From: JASTVH01 sp042862465 | GTDB lineage: Bacteria; Pseudomonadota; Gammaproteobacteria; Pseudomonadales; Oleiphilaceae | Reading direction: 5' to 3' | Assembly (NCBI GenBank): GCA_042862465.1 | Contig: JASTVH010000004.1 | Span: 1 to 64,000 of the forward strand | Length of the DNA stretch: 64,000 nt | Shown here: piece by piece, positions 17,554 to 25,637 of the stretch | Layout: the number at the start of each line of letters is the position of its first letter | Position numbering within the stretch: position 1 is the stretch's first letter | Position numbers and translations under genes: made by a program | Notes under the pieces: generated by a model | The model's database searches: none | Told to the model about the DNA's origin: nothing | Seen by the model: the letters and a program-made list of their open reading frames with translations, nothing else

Positions 17554-18956
17554 GCCGCCTCCGGCGCCTTCACCGAGCGGCCGGTCAATGCCCGCAGGAC
17601 CAGCGGCAGGAAGAAACCGGCGGTGCAGATCAGGATGCCCCAGGCATTGACCCCCAGCAGCATGCCGTACTTGCCGTCACCGATGGCCCAGCTGGCGGGT
17701 AGCGCGCCGACGGTCATGGCGACGCCCAGTACCACCCCGCTCCAGAAGCTCAGGTGGAAGCTCCAGGGCGAGTAGCGGGTGAAGCGGTAAAACAGGAACA
17801 CCGGTGCCAACCCCATCACCATGGTGCCGCTGATGGTGGTGGCCTTGAGGATTTCAGTGCCGGCGAACATGGGCAGGTTGCCGAGGATGGCGAAGACGAT
17901 CATCACCACCGACCCCACTTTCAGACTGGGCTGAACCTGACGTTGGCCTTTCAGCAGCCGCGGCAGGTCCAGCGCCATGGATTTGGCCAGGGAGGTGAAC
18001 GTGGAGTCCAGGGTGGAGCCGGCGGAGGTCATCATCACCACACTCATGATAAACAGCGCCGCCAGGCCCAGGGCTTTGCCCACTGCGGCCGGGGCATTGC
18101 CCATGGCGTCGATGCCGTGGAGCTGGGCGTGCACGCCCACCAGGCTGAAGATGAATACGGCCACGAAGCCGAGCAGGCCGGCCACCACGAAGCTCTTGAG
18201 CATGGTCTTCTCTTTGTTGACGAAACCGCGATCGGTCAGCACCGGGTCGTGGAAGGGGTAGCTGAATAGCTGCAGCCCGGCCACCAGCAGCAAATCCATG
18301 CCGGAACCCAGTTCAAACTGGCCGGTGCTCAGCAGGGTGCCGGTGTCGTTGGCGGGTAATACAAAGAACAGCACGGCGCCGACAAAGAACACGAACACCA
18401 CCGCCTGGATGACGTCGGTAAAGATGGAACTGCGCAGCCCGCCCTTGAGGCTGTAGGCCAGGGTAAAGGCGGTAAACAGGATGGCGCTGCCGTAGTAACT
18501 CCAGTCTCCGGGCATGCCGAAGTAGCCGCCGACCACGGCGGTGTTGCTCCACACCTCATTGTAGAGACGGATGAGGATGGCCAGGGCAAAACTCACCGCC
18601 GCCAAGCGTCCGAAGCGGGAGGTCAAAAAGCCCTGCAGGCTGTCGGCGCCGGTCTGGGTGCGGATCAGGTAGATGATGTAGCCGGCCACGGGAATCGACA
18701 GCCAATAGGCCGCATAGGCCAGCCCCCCAACCACGCCATAAGCCGCCCCCAGGTTGGCGGCGTTGGTCACCGACTTGGCGAAGATCCAGCTGATGAAGAT
18801 ACTGGCGATCAGCGACCATTGCCCCACCGGATTGCCCCGCTCATCGGCTCCGCGATAGAAGGACGCGGCGTTGCGGCTGCGCGGGGAAAGGATGTACATG
18901 ATGAGGCCGTAGGCGATGAGAAAGCCCCAGAAGATAAGGGATTGGGATGGGGTCAT
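17550..18956 (-). CDS. Sodium/solute symporter (SSS family)
   Basis: This 468-residue inner-membrane carrier has about 13 membrane segments. It belongs to the SSS (PutP/SglT) family, with the N-terminal FYRGADERGNPVGQWSLIAS and a conserved SAGSTLDSTFTSLAKSMALD segment. It would couple uptake of an unknown solute to the sodium gradient. The gene sits between a radical SAM gene (85 bases upstream, with a small hairpin) and the metallophosphatase gene (four-base overlap). The substrate is probably linked to the chemistry of that operon, an inference from position. ATG 18956 has AGGA eight bases ahead. Confidence 0.85.
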   Translation of the reverse strand: MTPSQSLIFWGFLIAYGLIMYILSPRSRNAASFYRGADERGNPVGQWSLIASIFISWIFAKSVTNAANLGAAYGVVGGLAYAAYWLSIPVAGYIIYLIRTQTGADSLQGFLTSRFGRLAAVSFALAILIRLYNEVWSNTAVVGGYFGMPGDWSYYGSAILFTAFTLAYSLKGGLRSSIFTDVIQAVVFVFFVGAVLFFVLPANDTGTLLSTGQFELGSGMDLLLVAGLQLFSYPFHDPVLTDRGFVNKEKTMLKSFVVAGLLGFVAVFIFSLVGVHAQLHGIDAMGNAPAAVGKALGLAALFIMSVVMMTSAGSTLDSTFTSLAKSMALDLPRLLKGQRQVQPSLKVGSVVMIVFAILGNLPMFAGTEILKATTISGTMVMGLAPVFLFYRFTRYSPWSFHLSFWSGVVLGVAMTVGALPASWAIGDGKYGMLLGVNAWGILICTAGFFLPLVLRALTGRSVKAPEAA

Positions 18957-19041
18957 GCTCCTGATTCCTTATATAACGTTGAGGTGGCTGTAACTCCAAA
19001 TCCGACATGTGCCCGAAAGCGTCTGACTTCGGGCGCTTTAA

Positions 19042-19998
19042 CTAGGGCGCGCTGCAACTCGCGCCAAAACGGTAGCAGGCAAAGCAGCGGTGGTGACGCA
19101 GCATCACCCGTGTTTCCAGGCTTTCCTTTAGCGTCTCGCCCAGGGCGTAATCCGGGTCGTCGTCCACCAGGGTGCAGGCGTAGACCTTCACCTTGCCGTC
19201 CTGCTTGACCAGCATGCGGGTGTTGGCGCACATGAAGTGGGCACGGCTTTCCTCGGTCGGGTATTTGTCCATGCAGGTTTCGGTGATTTCCGGGGTGCCG
19301 TCTTCAGTGCCGGGGGTGCCGAAATCCGGGAAGGCGGTAAATGGCAGGTCGGTGGGCAGGCCGTGCGCGGCGAAGATGGCCCGGAAGGCGGCTTCCACCG
19401 CTTCGCCATCCTCCTCCGGTTCCATCTGGCGGGCGATGGAGACATCAAAGCCGTTCTCGTGCAGCCACTGGATGCCTTCCAGCGCCTTGACGAAGCTGCC
19501 CTCGCCCCGGTCCTGGTCGTGTCGGGCGGCGTCCGGGTAGTCCAGACTGACGCGGAAACGGATCGGATGGGGATTGTCCTTCAGTGGCGCCAGCTGGTGC
19601 TCCCGGCGCAGTAGCGGATCGGTGGCGTTGGTGAGGACGAAGCAGGGTTTGAGGTGGCTGGCGTAATCGAGGATCCTGACGAAATCCTTGATCACGAACG
19701 GCTCGCCACCGGTGAAGGAGAACTGCTCCACCCCCAGCTCCACGGCCTCGTCCAGCCGCGGTTGCACGTCCGCCAGACGCATGGCGTTGAGCCGGTCGTC
19801 GCCGGGCCGGGAGCCTTCCAGGCAGAACGGGCAGGCCAGGTTGCAGGCGGTGCCGGTGTGAATCCACAACTCCTTCAGGCCCTGGGCGTCGATGTAGCCG
19901 CGCGGTTCGCCGTCGCGGGTATGCGTCCAGCTGTCCTGATGGCGTGGAGAGGTGAGGTCCGTCAGGGGAATGGTGGCCTGTTGATAGGGCTTGTACAT
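19042..19998 (-). CDS. Radical SAM protein with cysteine-rich C-terminus
   Basis: This 318-residue radical S-adenosylmethionine enzyme carries the iron-sulfur motif CNLACPFC (CxxxCxxC) in TGTACNLACPFCLEGSRPG and the SAM-binding FSFTGGEPFVIKDF. Near the C-terminus MCANTRMLVKQDGKVKVYAC is followed by a terminal cluster HHRCFACYRFGASC. These extra cysteines resemble auxiliary-cluster (SPASM-like) or peptide/metabolite-binding tails. The reaction is unknown. GGAG precedes ATG 19998 and the DUF547 gene ends only three bases upstream. Association with a flavin disulfide reductase and a symporter points to redox modification of a small molecule, but this is not proven. Confidence 0.8.
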   Translation of the reverse strand: MYKPYQQATIPLTDLTSPRHQDSWTHTRDGEPRGYIDAQGLKELWIHTGTACNLACPFCLEGSRPGDDRLNAMRLADVQPRLDEAVELGVEQFSFTGGEPFVIKDFVRILDYASHLKPCFVLTNATDPLLRREHQLAPLKDNPHPIRFRVSLDYPDAARHDQDRGEGSFVKALEGIQWLHENGFDVSIARQMEPEEDGEAVEAAFRAIFAAHGLPTDLPFTAFPDFGTPGTEDGTPEITETCMDKYPTEESRAHFMCANTRMLVKQDGKVKVYACTLVDDDPDYALGETLKESLETRVMLRHHRCFACYRFGASCSAP

Positions 19999-20001
19999 CG
20001 G

Positions 20002-21027
20002 TTACTCCTTCAACGCCAGGGTGGTGTTGTGCGTTGGGTGTTCGGGGGGTGTTGTCGGATTATCAAACCGCAGTTGGGTAACGACTGCGCGAGTTGCCGT
20101 AGGTTGGGCTGACGCAGGAAGCCCAACAACCTGGTTCCGGCGCGACATGTTGGGCTTCGCAGGCTCAGCCCAACCTACGGGTTTGTGTCTGTGTTGCCAA
20201 ACCCGTGCCTGGGCGGTTGGGCCTGAATAGGTGGCCAGGTCATTGAGCTTCCAGTTGTAATCCAGAAATTCGATATCAGCGCTCTGATCCTGGATCGCCG
20301 CCCGCCCCTGAGGCGAATCGGTCAACAGCTCGGCATACCGGGCAAACAGGTCCTCGATGCCATCGAGATTGAGCGCCGGGCTGTCAAAGTCGTCACCGTA
20401 CCAGTCGAAGATCGACGACACCTCCAGTTCCCCGCTCTCCCGGTTGTAACGGTTGCGCTGGGGGTCGGACAGGAAGGTCACCAGGGCGTCTTCCAGCTGC
20501 GCATCCAGACGGTCGCCCACGTAGGCCTCGGTCCGCAAGGCCGGGCAGCCAATGGAGGCACAGTTGACGGCGACATGGATGCGTGGCTCGTCGAAGTTGG
20601 GGCGAATCAGGCCGTGTTCCACTTCGTCCAGGCTGCGTTCCTTCCCGAGCAGGGTGAAAAAGCGCTTGTCCCAGGGGGAGGACAGGAAGCCGCCGAGGTC
20701 CCTGATGGAATCCAGGTCCGGATAGGCAGTCAGGATCAGCTTCACGGTGAAGGCGTTGTAGGCGTTGATCAGGAACGCCAGTCGGCGGTCGCGGTTCCAG
20801 CTGTCGAAGGTAGCCTGTGACACCTCGGAAAGCTGGTTAAGATACGCTTCGAGTGCCGCCTCATCCTGCTGGAAAGCCCGATAGTCGACCCGGGTGCCAT
20901 GGCCCTCGCGCACCGGTACCACGTGCTTCTGCAGCAGCGCGGTCCAGGCCGCGTGGCTGTGGTCGAACGCGGCCCATAGCGGCCCACTCGCGGTGATCAG
21001 CAGTGTCATGAGCAGAATGCGGATCAT
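20002..21027 (-). CDS. Secreted DUF547 protein
   Basis: This exported protein of 341 residues has a signal peptide (IRILLMTLLITASGPLWA). The DUF547 core shows FLINAYNAFTVKLIL, FTLLGKERSLDEVEHGLIR and VNCASIGCPALRTEAY. DUF547 proteins are of unknown function but often travel with TVP38/flavin reductases. The core seems to end near LDYNWKLNDLAT. The remaining tail includes 28 codons contributed by an in-frame 84-bp palindromic repeat. ATG 21027 follows GGGAGG and overlaps the upstream stop by four bases, so it is coupled to the flavoprotein. Confidence 0.8.
   Translation of the reverse strand: MIRILLMTLLITASGPLWAAFDHSHAAWTALLQKHVVPVREGHGTRVDYRAFQQDEAALEAYLNQLSEVSQATFDSWNRDRRLAFLINAYNAFTVKLILTAYPDLDSIRDLGGFLSSPWDKRFFTLLGKERSLDEVEHGLIRPNFDEPRIHVAVNCASIGCPALRTEAYVGDRLDAQLEDALVTFLSDPQRNRYNRESGELEVSSIFDWYGDDFDSPALNLDGIEDLFARYAELLTDSPQGRAAIQDQSADIEFLDYNWKLNDLATYSGPTAQARVWQHRHKPVGWAEPAKPNMSRRNQVVGLPASAQPTATRAVVTQLRFDNPTTPPEHPTHNTTLALKE
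20097..20180. repeat. 84-bp nested palindrome inside the DUF547 gene
   Basis: Perfect 16-bp inverted ends (CCGTAGGTTGGGCTGA / TCAGCCCAACCTACGG) enclose a second perfect 11-bp inverted repeat (GAAGCCCAACA / TGTTGGGCTTC). Such GGTTGGGC palindromes are common interspersed elements in proteobacteria. The length is a multiple of three, so the reading frame of DUF547 is kept. Confidence 0.85.
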
Positions 21028-23216
21028 CGGGTGACCTCCCGGCCGATGGCCTCGTCCTTCCGCCCACCCCGGCGCCAACCGTGGAACTTCTCCAGCCAGG
21101 CCAGCACACCGGCGGGCGCATGGGCCTGCTTCCATTGTCCGGCGCTGAACTTCACCGCCTCGTTCCAGGTCGGGTAGGGGTGGATGGTGCCGAGGATCTT
21201 GTTGAGGCCGATCCTGTGTTTCATGGCGAGGATAAACTCCGCCAGTAGCTCGCCGGCGTTGTAGCCCACCACTGTGACCCCGAGAATGCGGTCCTTGCCC
21301 GGCGGTGTGAGCACCTTGATGAAGCCGTAATCCTCGCTCTCGGCGATGGCGCGGTCGAGATCGTCGACCCCATAGCGGGTGACTTCGTAGTCGATACCCT
21401 GGGCTTTGGCTTCGTCCTCGCTGAGCCCGACACGGCCCACTTCCGGGGCGGTGAAGGTCACCCAGGGAATCACCGAATAGTCCACCTTGAAGCGCTTGAA
21501 AGCCCCGAACAGGGCGTTGACCGCGGCGAACCAGGCCTGATGCGAGGCGGTGTGGGTGAACTGGTAGGGGCCGGCCACGTCACCGCAGGCAAAGATGTTG
21601 GGGTAGCGTACGCTCATGTCTTCGTTGACCGGCAGGGTGCCACGGCGGGTCGGCTCGATGCCGATCCGCTCCAGGCCCAGATTGGCGGTACGGGCGGCAC
21701 GGCCGACCGCGACCAGCACCTGGTCGAAGGGGATGCGCACCGATTCGCCCTGGTGTTCGCAATACAGCACCTTCTCGCCGTCTTCGATCGCAAAACGACT
21801 CGCCGTATGGCCCAGGCGGACATCGATACCGTCCTGTTGAAACTGTTTGAGCAAGGTGTCGGAGACCTCCGGGTCCTCCTTGGCCAGCAGGCGGTCGCCC
21901 ATTTCCACCTGGATCACCTGAGCCCCCAGGCGTGCGAACGCCTGACTCAGTTCGCTGCCGATCGGACCGCCACCGAGCACCACCAGGCGCCCGGGTTGTT
22001 CACGCAGGCTCCAGACCGTATCCGAAGTCAGCGGCTCCACCTGTTCGATCCCCTCAATGGGCGGGACTAAGGGCGCGCCACCGGAGGCGACGATGATCGA
22101 CTTGGCGGTCAGCCGCTGGATCTGGCCCTGGGGGCAGGTCACTTCCAACTCCCAGGGAGACACGAAGCGCGCCTCGCCCTGGATGCAGTCCACGCCCAGC
22201 TGGGTGTAGCGCTCCACCGAGTCGTGTGGCTCCACCTGCTGGATGACGTTCTGCACCCGCTCCATCACGCGCCGGAACGGAATCGTCGGTTCAATGGCCT
22301 CCAGCCCGTAGCGGTCGGCATGGCGCAGGGTGTGGGCGGTCTTGGCGGACTTGATCAGGGCCTTGGAGGGGACACAGCCGGTGTTGAGGCAGTCCCCGCC
22401 CATCTTGTGCTTTTCAATCAGGCCGACCTTGGCTTTCACCGCCGCGGCGATGTAGGCCGAGACCAGTCCGGCGGAGCCGGCGCCGATCACCAGCAGGTTG
22501 TAATCGAACTGCCGCGGCTTCTCGAAGCCCTTGTAAAGGCGCTGGCGGTTGATAAAGCCGAGAATGAACTTGGCGATCAGCGGGAACAGGCCCAGCAGGA
22601 CAAAAGAACCGATCAGCCCGGCGGAGAAGATCTCGCCTACCGCGGACACCTGTCCGAGCTGGGTGCCGGCGTTCACATAGACGAAGGTGCCGGGCAGCAT
22701 CGCCAGCTGGCTGACCCAGTAGAAGGTCCAGGTCCGCATGCCGGTCAGTCCGAGGACGATATTGATGACGAAAAACGGAAAGATTGGGACCAGACGCAGG
22801 CTGGCGAGATAGAAGGCGCCGTCCTTGTGGATGCCGTCATCCACCCGCTGCAGCGTTTTGGCGTAGCGCTTCTGCAAGGTGTCCCGGAACAGGTAGCGGG
22901 AGGCGAGAAACGCCAGGGTGGCGCCGAGGGTGGAGGCAAACGACACCATGACCAGGCCCCAGCCCAGTCCAAAGAGTGCCCCGCCGGCCAGGGTCATGAC
23001 GGCGGCACCGGGGAGGGACAGGGCGGTCACCGCCACATAGATGAGGACATAGATGGCCGTGGCGAGGAGCGGATGGCTCTGGATCTGACCCTGCAGCGCC
23101 AGCTGTTGCTCCTTGAGAACGCTCAGGGACAGGTACTGGCCCAGATCAAGCGCGAAGAAGAGTCCCGCCGCCAGGGCAATGACCAGGAGCAGCAGGATCT
23201 TTCCGTTGATTTTCAT
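21024..23216 (-). CDS. TVP38-like membrane domain fused to flavin disulfide reductase
   Basis: This 730-residue fusion has an N-terminal TVP38/DedA-like (VTT) membrane part, with LSLPGAAVMTLAGGALFG and ASLRLVPIFPFFVINIVLGL. A complete mercuric-reductase-like pyridine nucleotide disulfide oxidoreductase follows from about residue 240. FAD binding is seen in YNLLVIGAGSAGLVSAYIAA, the redox pair in GGDCLNTGCVPSKAL, NADPH binding in VVLGGGPIGSELSQAFARLG, FACGDVAGPYQFTH, and the dimer-site IHPYPTWNEA. No N-terminal heavy-metal domain or C-terminal cysteine pair is present, so true mercury reduction is unlikely. It is the first gene of the leftward operon, divergent from an ECF sigma gene. Start ATG 23216 has GGAG six bases ahead. 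Confidence 0.85.
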   Translation of the reverse strand: MKINGKILLLLVIALAAGLFFALDLGQYLSLSVLKEQQLALQGQIQSHPLLATAIYVLIYVAVTALSLPGAAVMTLAGGALFGLGWGLVMVSFASTLGATLAFLASRYLFRDTLQKRYAKTLQRVDDGIHKDGAFYLASLRLVPIFPFFVINIVLGLTGMRTWTFYWVSQLAMLPGTFVYVNAGTQLGQVSAVGEIFSAGLIGSFVLLGLFPLIAKFILGFINRQRLYKGFEKPRQFDYNLLVIGAGSAGLVSAYIAAAVKAKVGLIEKHKMGGDCLNTGCVPSKALIKSAKTAHTLRHADRYGLEAIEPTIPFRRVMERVQNVIQQVEPHDSVERYTQLGVDCIQGEARFVSPWELEVTCPQGQIQRLTAKSIIVASGGAPLVPPIEGIEQVEPLTSDTVWSLREQPGRLVVLGGGPIGSELSQAFARLGAQVIQVEMGDRLLAKEDPEVSDTLLKQFQQDGIDVRLGHTASRFAIEDGEKVLYCEHQGESVRIPFDQVLVAVGRAARTANLGLERIGIEPTRRGTLPVNEDMSVRYPNIFACGDVAGPYQFTHTASHQAWFAAVNALFGAFKRFKVDYSVIPWVTFTAPEVGRVGLSEDEAKAQGIDYEVTRYGVDDLDRAIAESEDYGFIKVLTPPGKDRILGVTVVGYNAGELLAEFILAMKHRIGLNKILGTIHPYPTWNEAVKFSAGQWKQAHAPAGVLAWLEKFHGWRRGGRKDEAIGREVTR

Positions 23217-23265
23217 GTGGACTCCATTACTGTAAAAACACGTCTGATTCAGGAAGCCTTTCCAT

Positions 23266-23293
23266 CCAGACACGCAGACCTGGCAAACGTTAC
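23266..23293 (-). promoter_or_regulatory. Candidate ECF-type promoter of the leftward operon
   Basis: In the 190-base divergent gap the minus strand reads GTAACG, 16 bases, then GTCTGG, an arrangement seen in some ECF-sigma promoters. No second copy is seen facing the sigma gene, which instead has a -10-like TATAGT at 23368-23373. Weak evidence. Confidence 0.25.
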
Positions 23294-23406
23294 ACCGTCA
23301 CCAGAAATTATTGGTTCCCTGGCAGTACGCTGGTCGCCCCCTATCGGGTTCAATGCACTAGCGACACTATAGTTGCATCATGCATTATTGGGCTTAGAGA
23401 GCACAG

Positions 23407-24012
23407 ATGGATTCAGCCGAGCGACAACTTGTGGAAGGGCTGCGGGCCCGCCAGGAATCGGCCTATGCCAGGGCCGTCCGGGAGTACAGTGGCGCCATGC
23501 TGGGCGCCGCTGCCGCTTTTGTGGACCGGGCCACCGCCGAGGACGTGGTGCAGGAAGCCTGGCTCGCCGTGGTGGATGCCATCGATGGCTTCCAGGGGCG
23601 CTCCAGCCTCAAGACCTGGTTGTGCACCATTGTAGCCAACCGGGCCCGCAACCGTCTGCGTAGCCAGAAGCGCGAGTCGTCCCTGGAAGCCCTCGACGAG
23701 GCGCTGGACGGCACACTCAAGGACCGATTCAATAAGAGAGGCCATTGGTCCGAACCGCCCACCACCTGGAATGACGAAGTGCAGGAAATGCTGGAAAACG
23801 AGGTGCTCAAGGACTGTCTCGATAAGCACATCCAACGATTGCCGGAAACCCAGCGTTCCATTTTGATGTTGCGTGAGCTGCAGCAGTTCGGCGCGGAAGA
23901 CGTCTGCAACATGCTGGGCATCTCCCACGCCAATCTGCGCACGGGACTGCACCGGGCGCGGCAGCGGATCATGGGCATGGTGGATCATTTTCAGGAGACC
24001 GGGGAATGTTGA
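23407..24012 (+). CDS. ECF-family RNA polymerase sigma factor
   Basis: This 201-residue extracytoplasmic-function sigma factor has region 2 (ATAEDVVQEAWLAVVDAIDGF, then SSLKTWLCTIVANRARNRLR) and region 4 (LPETQRSILMLRELQQFGAE, then MLGISHANLRTGLHRARQRI). A roughly 40-residue acidic linker lies between them. It lacks regions 1 and 3, as usual. The next gene encodes a zinc-anti-sigma domain and overlaps by seven bases, the classic sigma/anti-sigma arrangement. The sigma factor probably controls this rightward operon, the divergent leftward operon, or both. Confidence 0.88.
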   Translation: MDSAERQLVEGLRARQESAYARAVREYSGAMLGAAAAFVDRATAEDVVQEAWLAVVDAIDGFQGRSSLKTWLCTIVANRARNRLRSQKRESSLEALDEALDGTLKDRFNKRGHWSEPPTTWNDEVQEMLENEVLKDCLDKHIQRLPETQRSILMLRELQQFGAEDVCNMLGISHANLRTGLHRARQRIMGMVDHFQETGEC

Positions 24013-24833
24013 GCTGCCGGGAAGTTACTGTCAGAGCCAGTGATTTTATCGAACACGAACTGCCCCTGGGCGAGCGCGTGTCGATGCGTATGCATCTGGC
24101 GATCTGCCGTCACTGCCGGCGTCTGGTGCGTCATCTGCGCCAGACCATTGACCTGTTGCACCATACCGGGGAACAACCCCAACCGTCCGGGGCCTGGCTG
24201 GAGGAACTGGATGCGCAGCTGCAGGTCCGCCTGGAGGTGTCGTCCGGCAGTGCCTCTACAGCGCCGGCGCCGGGTGGCGGCCCCAAAGCGGTCTCGCTGG
24301 TGCAGTCCCCCGGCGACGCCAGGGTGCAGACCCAGTTTGCCGAGATCGAGGCCCTGCTGGGGTACATTCCCAACCTCTTCCGGGCCTATGCCCATCATCC
24401 CGAGGTGTTGGCCTCGCACTGGGCCCAGATGAAGACGGTCATGCTCGCCGGTGGCCTGTCAGCGCGCCTCAAGGAGATCATGGCTCTGTGCATTTCCTCG
24501 GACAACCGCTGCCCCTATGGGGTCGATTTCCACAGCCATCGCCTGCAACAGCTGGGGTTACCGGGTGACGTGGTGGCGCGGCTGCCCCGGGATCCCGCCC
24601 TGGCCGGGTTCGACCCGCGGGAAGAGGCCCTGCTGAAACTGGCCCGGGTCGCCAACCGGGGCGAGCCCGAGGTGGTCCAGGGCGCACTGCGAGCGGCCCA
24701 CACCGCCGGCGCCAGCCCCCAGGATGTGATCGAAGTGCTGGCCGTCATGGAACTGGTCAGCGCCCTCAATCGCGTCGCCAATGTCCTGGACCTACCTCGG
24801 GATTTCGACGATAGCAGCGGGTCCAACCGATAA
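24006..24833 (+). CDS. Fused zinc anti-sigma and AhpD-like protein
   Basis: This 275-residue two-domain protein has an N-terminal zinc-anti-sigma (zf-HC2) domain with His30, Cys34 and Cys37 in MHLAICRHCRRL (HxxxCxxC). A linker follows, then from about residue 105 an AhpD/carboxymuconolactone-decarboxylase fold (YIPNLFRAYAHHPEVLASHW, LKEIMALCISSDNRCPYGVD). AhpD uses Glu, CxxC and a following His as a proton relay and peroxidatic pair. Here Glu157, Cys169 and His176 are kept but the second cysteine is Gly172, while another Cys lies at 162. Peroxidase activity may be lost or changed, and the domain could sense oxidants or ligands for the sigma factor. It overlaps the sigma gene, and that pairing gives its likely regulatory role. 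Confidence 0.8.
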   Translation: MLSCREVTVRASDFIEHELPLGERVSMRMHLAICRHCRRLVRHLRQTIDLLHHTGEQPQPSGAWLEELDAQLQVRLEVSSGSASTAPAPGGGPKAVSLVQSPGDARVQTQFAEIEALLGYIPNLFRAYAHHPEVLASHWAQMKTVMLAGGLSARLKEIMALCISSDNRCPYGVDFHSHRLQQLGLPGDVVARLPRDPALAGFDPREEALLKLARVANRGEPEVVQGALRAAHTAGASPQDVIEVLAVMELVSALNRVANVLDLPRDFDDSSGSNR

Positions 24834-24958
24834 CTGCACATCCACCACCCACCCAGAACTCCTGACGACGGACGGCAGCCATCTGTTGTAACGAACAGGC
24901 CACTACCGTGTCCAAACCCGGAAAGCCGTAGACCCTGTTCCGCACCGGGAGTCCCCGC

Positions 24959-25201
24959 ATGCTACGATGCCGTGAGGTGGCCGTATTGGCCAGCGATTAC
25001 ATAGACCGTGAACTGCCCGCGAGAACCCGTGTGGCGGTTCGCTGGCACTTACTGCTGTGTCCACGTTGCCGGGCCTTGGTGGGCAATCTGCGCGATACGG
25101 TACAGCTGCTACGGCGTCTTTCGGTCAAGGCGACACCGAGCCGCCACTGGACACGGCAAACCCTGGAGCAGATCCATGCGCACATCGACAGGCAGGAATG
25201 A
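24959..25201 (+). CDS. Small zinc anti-sigma-like (zf-HC2) protein
   Basis: This 80-residue protein is nearly all zf-HC2 domain, with His30, Cys34 and Cys37 in WHLLLCPRCRAL. The first 50 residues closely follow the N-terminal domain of the fused protein upstream (RCREVAVLASDYIDRELP against SCREVTVRASDFIEHELP), so it looks like a tandem duplicate without the AhpD part. No membrane segment is present. GGGAG lies seven bases ahead of ATG 24959. It may be a second, competing or independently regulated anti-sigma. Confidence 0.75.
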   Translation: MLRCREVAVLASDYIDRELPARTRVAVRWHLLLCPRCRALVGNLRDTVQLLRRLSVKATPSRHWTRQTLEQIHAHIDRQE

Positions 25202-25532
25202 GCTGACGCGGGGACGCCCTTTCGTCAGGGGCCTGATCGCCTGGCTGGCCCTGATCATGGCAACCGCTGCCGGGGCTGCTGAGCCGCAGGCAAAGCCCAC
25301 CGTCGTCCTGTTCTCCCAATCCAGCTGTCCACCCTGCCTGGCCGCCAAAGACTATCTGGAGCAAGCCTCGATTGATTATCAGGAATACGACATCGATGAG
25401 TCCGCCAAGGCCCGCTCAGTCTTCGAGCGATTGGGTGGGCGCGGCACTCCGCTACTAGTGGTTGGCCGCAAGGTGATGCACGGGTTCTCACGGGAACGGT
25501 TTGAGACCCTGTGGGCGACCCAGGCGGAGTGA
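25176..25532 (+). CDS. Exported glutaredoxin-like thiol oxidoreductase
   Basis: This 118-residue protein has a hydrophobic signal segment (LIAWLALIMATAAGAAEP) followed by a glutaredoxin fold. The CPPC active site is at residues 51-54 in LFSQSSCPPCLAAKDYL, and the GGRGTPLLVVG segment carries the cis-proline. It is expected to reduce or shuffle thiols in the periplasm. Its ATG overlaps the end of the small anti-sigma gene by 26 bases, so the two are coupled. Its position places a thiol redox protein in the output of the ECF unit. Confidence 0.78.
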   Translation: MRTSTGRNELTRGRPFVRGLIAWLALIMATAAGAAEPQAKPTVVLFSQSSCPPCLAAKDYLEQASIDYQEYDIDESAKARSVFERLGGRGTPLLVVGRKVMHGFSRERFETLWATQAE

Positions 25533-25637
25533 CGGCGCACCCGGCCAGGTGCTGGCAGATGCCGGGGAATACCAATGCTGACCCATCCCGGGGCAGCATG
25601 GCTGTACATCTTTAACGATATCATGGAGGAGCCGCCA

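Noticed and set aside
19042..19998. Identity as the arsenosugar enzyme ArsS
   Set aside because: The C-terminal cysteine cluster is only vaguely similar and the N-terminal part does not match. No arsM or glycosyltransferase gene is nearby.
21024..23216. Identity as mercuric reductase
   Set aside because: There is no N-terminal heavy-metal domain or C-terminal Cys pair and no mer gene nearby. Only the disulfide reductase core is shared.
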